DNA from: JAJDUF01 sp965238265
GTDB lineage: Bacteria; Chloroflexota; UBA11872; UBA12225; JAJDUF01
DNA: 64,000 nt
Assembly (NCBI GenBank): GCA_965238265.1
Contig: OZ250185.1
Coordinates: 248,001-312,000, forward strand
Direction: 5' to 3'
In this document: in pieces, positions 58,469 to 64,000 of the stretch
How positions within the stretch are numbered: the first letter of the stretch is position 1
How the letters are laid out: the number at the start of each line of letters is the position of its first letter
Program-made: the position numbers and the translations under genes
Notes under the pieces: generated by a model
Database searches by the model: none
What the model saw: only the letters and a program-made list of their open reading frames with translations
Told to the model about the DNA's origin: nothing

Positions 58469-59740
58469 TTGAGGAAAGTGCCGGTGCGTAGCATGCGAAC
58501 GTGGCTGCTCATGGGTGCCCTAGTAGTGGTCGCTGGAATCATCTGGACGGCGCCGCCGCCGGGAGTAGATGCCCAGGGCGTTCAGCCGACGCCGACCTTG
58601 CCGTTCTTCTTCTTCGAAGACAACGATCCCTACATGACCTATGGCGGCCACTGGTCCACGGTCGCGAACCCGTTAGCGTCCGGGGGCACCGAGCATGAAG
58701 CGCGCACACAGGGTGCCTATATCTCGTTCCGCTTTAGCGGCCGCTATGTGAAATGGTTCAGCACCAAGGGGCCAAATCGCGGACGCGCCAGGGTCTACTT
58801 GGACGGTACGGAAATAGCGAGCTCGCCGATTGATCTGTACGCCTCCTCGATCCAGCACCAGTTGGTCGTCGTCTGGATTGATAGCCTGGACGAATCCAGG
58901 GACCATACGCTGCGTATCGAGGCGACGGGTGAGCGCAACGGCAGCGCCACGGACAGCATCGTAGGCATTGATGCGTTCGAGGTCTTCTCTGCGCCCACCC
59001 TGCCAGTCAGACCGACGCTCACCCCGACGCCGCTCCCCACGGCAACACCACCATCCACGCAGTCAGCCCTGCCGACAGCCTCGCCGACGCCGGCATTCCG
59101 GCCGGGGACCTGGCCGATTGATTTCCGCTTCCTGCGCTACTACGCCGAGCACGACGGGCCGCGCCTGCTGGGCAGAACCATCGGCGGGCAGACGATTTTG
59201 GGCGGTAACTTCGTGCAGTATTTCGAGAAGGGACGGATTGAAGACCATTCCGGCCGGATCCAGTACGGCTTGCTGGTGGATGAACTGCACCAGGTGCGGG
59301 CGCCCATCCCCGTCGGCGGCGACAGCTCCACCGTCACCTATGCGACGATCAACGATCTGGCAGCGTCACAGCGCCGGATCGCTGCCCCGGCCGGCTTTGA
59401 AGCGGGCGTGAGCTTTAACGATGACGGCTCGGTCTTCATTCCCTTCAGCGCCGATCTGTCGTCTGCCCCCGGACACAATGTCAGCCCGGTGTTCTGGGAG
59501 TACATGCAACGCGAAGACTTCTTCCCGGCCGGCTGGTTGCACGACATCGGCCTCCCGCTCACCGAGGCGATTCCCGCCACCGTGGATAAGGGTGTGCTGA
59601 AGGGCCGGCAAATCCTGGCCCAAGCATTCCAGCGCACCATCCTCACCTACGATGCCCTTAATCCCGCGGCATTTCAGGTCGAGCGCGCCAACGTCGGCAG
59701 CGACTATCGCCTCGTTTTCCCTGATCGGGTACCCGAGTAG
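58469..59740 (+). CDS. secreted two-domain protein with Pro/Thr linker
   Basis: 423 residues from TTG at 58469, chosen because AGGAGGA lies 5 bases upstream. Signal peptide or anchor (RTWLLMGALVVVAGIIWTAPP). Domain 1 (~35-175, DNDPYMTYGGHWSTVANPLASGGTEHEAR..., VKWFSTKGPNRGRARVYLDG) has the beta-sandwich look of a carbohydrate-binding or discoidin-type module, as found in Chloroflexota secreted proteins. A linker of Pro/Thr (TLTPTPLPTATPPSTQSALPTASPTP) leads to domain 2 (~225-415, IDFRFLRYYAEHDGPRLLGRTIGGQTILGGNFVQYFEKGRIE). Function unknown; extracellular glycan binding is plausible. Confidence 0.68.
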   Translation: MRKVPVRSMRTWLLMGALVVVAGIIWTAPPPGVDAQGVQPTPTLPFFFFEDNDPYMTYGGHWSTVANPLASGGTEHEARTQGAYISFRFSGRYVKWFSTKGPNRGRARVYLDGTEIASSPIDLYASSIQHQLVVVWIDSLDESRDHTLRIEATGERNGSATDSIVGIDAFEVFSAPTLPVRPTLTPTPLPTATPPSTQSALPTASPTPAFRPGTWPIDFRFLRYYAEHDGPRLLGRTIGGQTILGGNFVQYFEKGRIEDHSGRIQYGLLVDELHQVRAPIPVGGDSSTVTYATINDLAASQRRIAAPAGFEAGVSFNDDGSVFIPFSADLSSAPGHNVSPVFWEYMQREDFFPAGWLHDIGLPLTEAIPATVDKGVLKGRQILAQAFQRTILTYDALNPAAFQVERANVGSDYRLVFPDRVPE

Positions 59741-59746
59741 CGCTAG

Positions 59747-60967
59747 ATGGATACCACCCCCTACAGCACGCTGACGCACCTCGAATGCTCGGCGTGCGGT
59801 GAGCGCCACGACGCCGACATCCTGCAAACCACGTGCCGCCAGTGCGGACTGATCCTGTTTGCGCGCTACGACCTCGACGCCGTCCGGCGCTCGCTCGCCC
59901 CGGCGGCGTTGGCGCAGCGGCCGGCGACGCTGTGGCGGTATCACGAGCTACTGCCGGTGCGTTCGCCGGAGCATGTGACGTCGCTGGGGGAGGGATACAC
60001 CCCCCTGCTCCCGGCGCGACGGCTCGGCGCGGCGCTGGGTTGCGGCACCCTCTACGTGAAAGACGAGGGGCTGAACCCCACCGGCACGTTCAAGGCGCGT
60101 GGCCTAGCCATGGCCGTAGCGAGGGCCGCCGAGCTAGGCGCGCACGCTCTCGCCATTCCCACCGCCGGGAACGCCGGCGGCGCCTTGGCCGCCTACGCGG
60201 CCGCCGCGGGCCTACCAGCGCACGTCTTCATGCCCGTTGACGCGCCCGACGCGACGAAGCGCGAGTGCCGTCACTACGGCGCCCAGCTGACGCTCGTAGA
60301 CGGGCTGATCGGTGACGCCGGGCAGGTCGTCCGCGCGCGCGCTGCTGCTGCCGGCTGGTTCGACGTCTCGACACTGCGCGAGCCGTACCGGGCCGAAGGC
60401 AAGAAGACGATGGGGTACGAGGTAGCCGAGCAGCTCGGCTGGCACGTACCCGACGTGATCGTCTATCCCACCGGCGGCGGGACGGGCATCGTCGGGATGT
60501 GGAAGGCGTTCGCCGAGCTGGAAGCGCTCGGCTGGATCGGCAGCAAGCGACCGCGCATGGTCGTTGTGCAGGCCGAGGGCTGCGCGCCGCTGGTGCGCGC
60601 CTTTCAGCAAGGTGCCACCACGGCCCAGCCGTGGGAAGCCGCGCAGACGATTGCCGGCGGGATGCGCGTACCCAGCGCCATCGGCGACTACCTGATCTTG
60701 CAAGCCTTGTACGAGAGCGGCGGCACGGCAGTGATGGTCAGCGACGACGAGCTACTGGCAGCGATGGGCGAGTTGGCGCGTACCGAGGGCATCAACGCCT
60801 GTCCGGAAGGGGCGGCGACGTTGGCGGGCCTGCGTAAGCTGCTCGCGAACGGGGCTGTGAACAGCGACGAATCGGTCGTGCTCTTCAACACCGGCTCCGG
60901 TCTGAAGTACCAAGACCTACTCCCCGCCGCGGACGATGCCCCCATCGTGACACCACCGGCCGCATAA
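59747..60967 (+). CDS. thrC: threonine synthase
   Basis: 406 residues, PLP-dependent. N-terminal zinc-ribbon-like LECSACGERHDADILQTTCRQCGL, common in this branch. LNPTGTFKARGLAMAVARA holds the PLP Lys; NAGGALAAYAAAAGLPAHVFMPVDAP and YPTGGGTGIVGMWKAFAELEALG follow. It makes threonine from O-phosphohomoserine. The gene begins 6 bases after the secreted protein's stop, suggesting read-through. Some threonine synthase-like proteins act on other substrates, but motifs fit well. Confidence 0.92.
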   Translation: MDTTPYSTLTHLECSACGERHDADILQTTCRQCGLILFARYDLDAVRRSLAPAALAQRPATLWRYHELLPVRSPEHVTSLGEGYTPLLPARRLGAALGCGTLYVKDEGLNPTGTFKARGLAMAVARAAELGAHALAIPTAGNAGGALAAYAAAAGLPAHVFMPVDAPDATKRECRHYGAQLTLVDGLIGDAGQVVRARAAAAGWFDVSTLREPYRAEGKKTMGYEVAEQLGWHVPDVIVYPTGGGTGIVGMWKAFAELEALGWIGSKRPRMVVVQAEGCAPLVRAFQQGATTAQPWEAAQTIAGGMRVPSAIGDYLILQALYESGGTAVMVSDDELLAAMGELARTEGINACPEGAATLAGLRKLLANGAVNSDESVVLFNTGSGLKYQDLLPAADDAPIVTPPAA

Positions 60968-61371
60968 GGGCTGCTCCCTGGCGCCTCACCCCCCAGTGGC
61001 TAGTGGTCAGTGGAACGGGGGAGTCTGCCGCCCGTCATTGGCACGAAAATACCACCCCTCCGTCATTCCCGCGAAAGCGGGAATCCAGGCACCCTCTCCT
61101 CCGGGGTGAGGGCCGGGGTGAGGGCCGGGGGATCGTGGCCCCTCGCGCTCGGCGCCCCCGGCGATGGCCTCTCTCTGGTGTACTCGCACGCTGCCGGCGC
61201 GTGGTACAGCCGAGGGCAACTGGCGCCCCTTCTGCCAAGCCACTCTCTGAAGGGAAGGGGCCGGGTGACGGGCCAAAGCCGCACCACACCTGGCACTATC
61301 CGTGCGGCTTTGGCCTGTCAGGGGTTAGGTCCAACTGTCAGGGGTGAGGCGTGCCGCCACGGAGGCCACCG
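60968..61371. repeat. intergenic region with palindromic repeats
   Basis: 404 bases with no gene. Contents: CGTCATTCCCGC-GAAA-GCGGGAATC (61061-61085, family C with GAAA loop), paired GGGTGAGGGCCGGGGTGAGGGCC direct repeats (61101-61128), a 14-bp perfect inverted repeat GGCCAAAGCCGCAC (61271-61284 and 61302-61315) with a 17-base spacer, and two near copies of CTGTCAGGGGT (61315 and 61336). Confidence 0.8.
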
Positions 61372-62502
61372 ATGTTCCTCAAATCGCTCAAGCTCAAAGG
61401 CATTCTCTCCTTCCGCGATACCGAACTCGAACTCCGGCCGCTCAACGTGCTCATCGGCCCGAACGGCTCCGGCAAATCGAACCTCATCGAAGTCATCGGC
61501 CTCCTCCAAGCCTTACCTCAGCACGATGGACTGCGTGGAATCACCAGCAAGGGTGCCGGCGTCGTTGAATGGCTGTGGGCCGGGAAGGCGGCGGCAGACG
61601 GAGCGGCCTTGATCGAGGGCGTTTTCGAGCCACCGGGGAGTCAGGAACCGCTGCAGTACGAGTTGGGCTTCGCAGCAGGTGATAGTGCAGTTGAGATTGT
61701 TCATGAACTCTTGCACTACCAAGAGTCCGGCTCAGAGGTAAAAAGCACGTTTGATCGCAAGAAGCAGCCGGATTTCTCAGGGGCAAGCCCCGCCGAGATG
61801 TTTCTCAACCGGCATCTCCACGATTGCAACTTTGCACTAGCCGCCGGCCCCTTGGTAGAGAGCCTTGAACGCATTCGCATCTACCGCGAGCTGGGCTTAG
61901 GGCCAGGTATGGCGGGTAAGAGCGTGCAGCCCACCGATAAGCCGGATGACTTTCTGCAGGAAGATGGCTCCAACCTGCTCATGATTCTTAACCGCATGGA
62001 GCTAGACGGGAGCCGCGAGCAGGTCGAGGAGCAGTTCAAGCGTTTCTATGAGCCGTTTCAGCGCTCCAGCATCCAGCTGCACCCGGATGGCGCTCAACTG
62101 GCTATCAAGGAACGTAGCTTGAGTGGCTTCACCTACTCGAACCGGCTCTCCGACGGCACGATCCGCTATCTATGCCTACTGGCAATCCTCTGCCATCCCG
62201 ACCCGCCACCCCTCATCTGCATCGAGGAGCCGGAGATTGGCCTACACCCGGACATCCTGCACGACGTCTCGCTCCTGTTGCTGGAAGCCGCGGAGCGCAC
62301 CCAGCTCATCGTCACCACGCACTCGGACATCCTGATTAACACGCTCTCCGGCGATCCCGAGACGGTTGTCGTCTGCGAGCGCGACCCTGATACGGGAACG
62401 CGCTTCGAGCGCCTCTCCGCCAAGAAGCTCGACCTCTGGCTGGAAGAGTTCTCACTTGGCGAGTTGTGGCGCACCGGCGAAATCGGAGGAGTCCGGTGGT
62501 AA
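61372..62502 (+). CDS. AAA/SMC-like ATPase of OLD or RecF type
   Basis: 376 residues from ATG at 61372 (GGAGG 6 bases upstream; a GTG frame extends to 61351). KSLKLKGILSFRDTELELRPLNVLIGPNGSGKSNLIEVIGLLQALP is an AAA-15/AAA-21 N-terminus with Walker A; near the C-terminus LICIEEPEIGLHPDILHDVSLLLLE (Walker B/D-loop), TQLIVTTHSDILIN (H-loop) and LSDGTIRYLCLLAIL (signature region). The gene end overlaps the next gene start, and no other partner lies nearby. Such ATPases pair with TOPRIM nucleases in OLD/Gabija-like systems; here the nuclease would be separate. Confidence 0.87.
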   Translation: MFLKSLKLKGILSFRDTELELRPLNVLIGPNGSGKSNLIEVIGLLQALPQHDGLRGITSKGAGVVEWLWAGKAAADGAALIEGVFEPPGSQEPLQYELGFAAGDSAVEIVHELLHYQESGSEVKSTFDRKKQPDFSGASPAEMFLNRHLHDCNFALAAGPLVESLERIRIYRELGLGPGMAGKSVQPTDKPDDFLQEDGSNLLMILNRMELDGSREQVEEQFKRFYEPFQRSSIQLHPDGAQLAIKERSLSGFTYSNRLSDGTIRYLCLLAILCHPDPPPLICIEEPEIGLHPDILHDVSLLLLEAAERTQLIVTTHSDILINTLSGDPETVVVCERDPDTGTRFERLSAKKLDLWLEEFSLGELWRTGEIGGVRW

Positions 62503-63098
62503 CTGTTATCCGCCTCTACGTCGAGGGCGATAGTCAGTTGCGCCCAGGCTTTATACGCTTCTTTGGCCGGCAAATCGAGCAGGCCCGTGAAAGGGGCATA
62601 CGATTCCACATCCGCTTGACTGGGAGCAAAGACAGGACGCTGGGTGCTTTCCTGATTGCTAACCACGAAAATCCTGGTGACCTCAACGTCTATCTCATTG
62701 ACAGTGATCGCTCTGACGACGGCACCCTATGGCAGGAGCTTCTACAACGCAAGGACCAGCATCGGCGATGGCGTCGCCTCCGCACACCGGAGCGCAAGCA
62801 AGCACATTGGATGGTCCAGGCAATGGAAGCCTGGTTTCTAGCAGACCGAGCGGCCCTGCGGCATTACTACGGACAGCGGTTGAGGGTGGGTGGAATCCCG
62901 GGGAGTGAAGCCACAGTAGAGGACATCGGCAATCCTGACTCGGTCTTGAAAACGGCTACCCAGGATACACAGAAGGGACGGTATCACAAAACGCAGCACG
63001 CGCCCGACCTTCTGGAATCGGTGGACGTGGGCAAGGTGCGGGGCAATGCGCCGGCCTGTGCGCGTCTGCTGCGGACGTTGGAGGGCGTGCTTGCATAG
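62496..63098 (+). CDS. DUF4276-like (TOPRIM-like) partner protein
   Basis: 200 residues from GTG at 62496, with GGAGGAG at 62485-62491. It overlaps the ATPase stop by 7 bases. IRLYVEGDSQLRPGFIRFF starts with a VEG motif (TOPRIM Glu) and NVYLIDSDRSDDGTLW carries a DxD motif. WMVQAMEAWFLADRAALRHYYG and GKVRGNAPACARLLRTLEGVL complete the DUF4276 pattern. DUF4276 genes often follow AAA ATPases. Nuclease or toxin activity is inferred from fold and gene neighbour only. Confidence 0.8.
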   Translation: MVTVIRLYVEGDSQLRPGFIRFFGRQIEQARERGIRFHIRLTGSKDRTLGAFLIANHENPGDLNVYLIDSDRSDDGTLWQELLQRKDQHRRWRRLRTPERKQAHWMVQAMEAWFLADRAALRHYYGQRLRVGGIPGSEATVEDIGNPDSVLKTATQDTQKGRYHKTQHAPDLLESVDVGKVRGNAPACARLLRTLEGVLA

Positions 63099-63133
63099 TC
63101 GGTAGCCAGGGCGGCGGGAAGGCGGCGAGGGAC

Positions 63134-64000
63134 ATGCAGTATCGGCGGTTTGGGCGGACGGACCTACAGGTGTCGGTGGTCGGGTTGGGCAGCGGTGGGC
63201 CGAGCCAGCTGGGGCAGAAAAGCGGCGTGCCCGAGGCCGCTGCCATCCGGGTGGTGCGGCGGGCGCTGGACCTCGGCATCAATCTGCTCGACACCTCCGC
63301 CGCCTACGGCGAGAGCGAGGCCATTCTGGGCCGCGCGCTCCGAGACGTGCCCCGTGATCGCTATGTGCTGGCCACCAAGTTCCCTCCCTCCGGCCGGGAG
63401 GCGGGCAAAGAGAGCCTGCGCCCCGCTGGAGCGCAGCTTGCAGCGGCTCGGCGTGGACTACGTGGATGTCTTCCAGTTTCACGGCGTCGCCCCCCAGGCG
63501 TACCGGCCGGCCGTGGAGCGTTTTTTGCCCGAAGCGCGGCGCGCGCAGGAGCAGGGGAAGTTTCGCTTCCTGGGCATCTCGGAGGTGTACGTCAACGACG
63601 GCCCCACGCCATGCTCCGCACGGCCCTCGCCGACAACCACTTCGATACGATCATGGTCGGCTACAACCTGCTCGCCCCCGGCGCCGAGCGTGTCGTGCTC
63701 CCGGCAGCGCAACGCCACGACGTGGGCGTGATGATTATGTTCGCCGTGCGCCGTGTACTCTCCCGGCCGGAGTATCTGGTGGAAACGATTGCCGCGCTAA
63801 AAGAGCGGGGCCTGCTGGCCCTGGACGCCGTGCCTCGCGATGATCCGTTGGGCTGGCTTGTCCACGATGGCGTCGAGTCGGTGACGAGCGCCGCCTATAA
63901 GTTCGCGGCCGCGCATCCCGCCGTCTCGTCGGTGTTGAGCGGCACGGCGAACCTCAGCCATCTGGAAGACAACGTGCGTGCGCTCCTCGGTAGCCCCCTG
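63134..64000 (+). pseudogene. aldo/keto reductase with compensating frameshifts, 3' end outside window
   Basis: ATG at 63134. Codons 1-95 match the family: QYRRFGRTDLQVSVVGLGSGG, RALDLGINLLDTSAAYGESE (catalytic Asp/Tyr), YVLATKFPP. The same frame remains open to the window end, but between about 63420 and 63605 the family sequence (PLERSLQRLGVDYVDVFQFHGV and GKFRFLGISEVYVNDGP) is found one frame over. After 63611 the match returns to the first frame (MLRTALADNHFDTIMVGYNLL, SAAYKFAAAHPAVSSVLSGTAN). So two opposite single-base shifts scramble about 60 residues including the catalytic His strand. Either error or inactive gene. Confidence 0.82.

Noticed and set aside
1..64000. CRISPR array, tRNA, rRNA, riboswitch or replication origin
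   Set aside because: I looked for regularly spaced direct repeats, tRNA cloverleaf ends with CCA-type acceptors and AT-rich iteron clusters, and saw none. The repeats present are palindromic and irregularly spaced. A covariance-model scan would be needed to exclude small RNA elements.

Overview
This is a GC-rich bacterial chromosome segment of about 64 kb. It has tightly packed genes on both strands and no rRNA, tRNA or CRISPR array that I could find. The gene content suggests a member of the Chloroflexota: Uma2-type nucleases, cadherin/fibronectin secreted proteins, oligopeptide ABC transporters, a VanW-type peptidoglycan-binding anchor protein and SpoIIE/STAS partner switching. This placement is an inference from gene content only. 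Intergenic spaces carry several families of GC-rich palindromic repeats.

Layout: 0-0.7 kb holds the end of an ammonium transporter and a P-II protein. 0.8-6.9 kb is a same-strand, partly overlapping signalling cluster: STAS antagonist, receiver-PP2C phosphatase, RsbW-like kinase, membrane-anchored solute-binding protein, HAMP histidine kinase, and a nucleoside 2-deoxyribosyltransferase-like enzyme. 7.1-10.5 kb has a broken cadherin/FN3 gene and the first Uma2 copy. 10.5-24 kb holds a polysaccharide locus (polyprenyl glycosylphosphotransferase, a fused double GT4, another GT4, a WecA-like transferase) surrounding an MFS exporter and an oligopeptide ABC transporter whose two ATPases are fused. 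24-33 kb has a TPR protein, a PHP phosphoesterase, a broken oligopeptide-binding protein, a phospholipase C-like protein, a peptidoglycan-binding anchor protein and a frameshifted PEP-synthase-like gene. 33-38 kb has housekeeping genes (holA, rpsT, hpt, a purH lacking its transformylase domain, an SDR). 38-40 kb is a small decaying accessory patch (HicB-like gene, NYN pseudogene, transposase remnant). 40-49 kb holds metabolic genes (SGNH hydrolase, VOC, GlcD-like oxidase, TauE, MetE-like, MaoC, acyl-CoA synthetase, hydroxyacid dehydrogenase) and a nucleotidyltransferase pair. 49-50.3 kb is a dead IS5-like element lying inside a palindromic repeat. 50.4-61 kb has purF, pncB, a second nearly identical Uma2 gene, an enolase-superfamily enzyme, a cupin-like protein, a secreted two-domain protein and thrC. 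61.3-63.1 kb is a translationally coupled SMC/OLD-like ATPase plus DUF4276-like pair, a candidate defence module. An aldo/keto reductase runs off the end.

The most interesting items are: the self-contained sensor-to-partner-switch cluster at 0.8-6.9 kb; the ATPase/TOPRIM-like pair at 61-63 kb; the Uma2 duplication 45 kb apart; and evidence that palindromic repeats reshape coding ends. Two unrelated proteins, PurF and the cupin-like protein, share a C-terminal tail encoded by the same repeat. The linker of the fused glycosyltransferase is a 19-bp inverted repeat, and an IS sits between the arms of another palindrome. An unusual number of genes are broken by single-base shifts or nonsense codons, while core genes are intact. 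This could be true gene decay or assembly indels.
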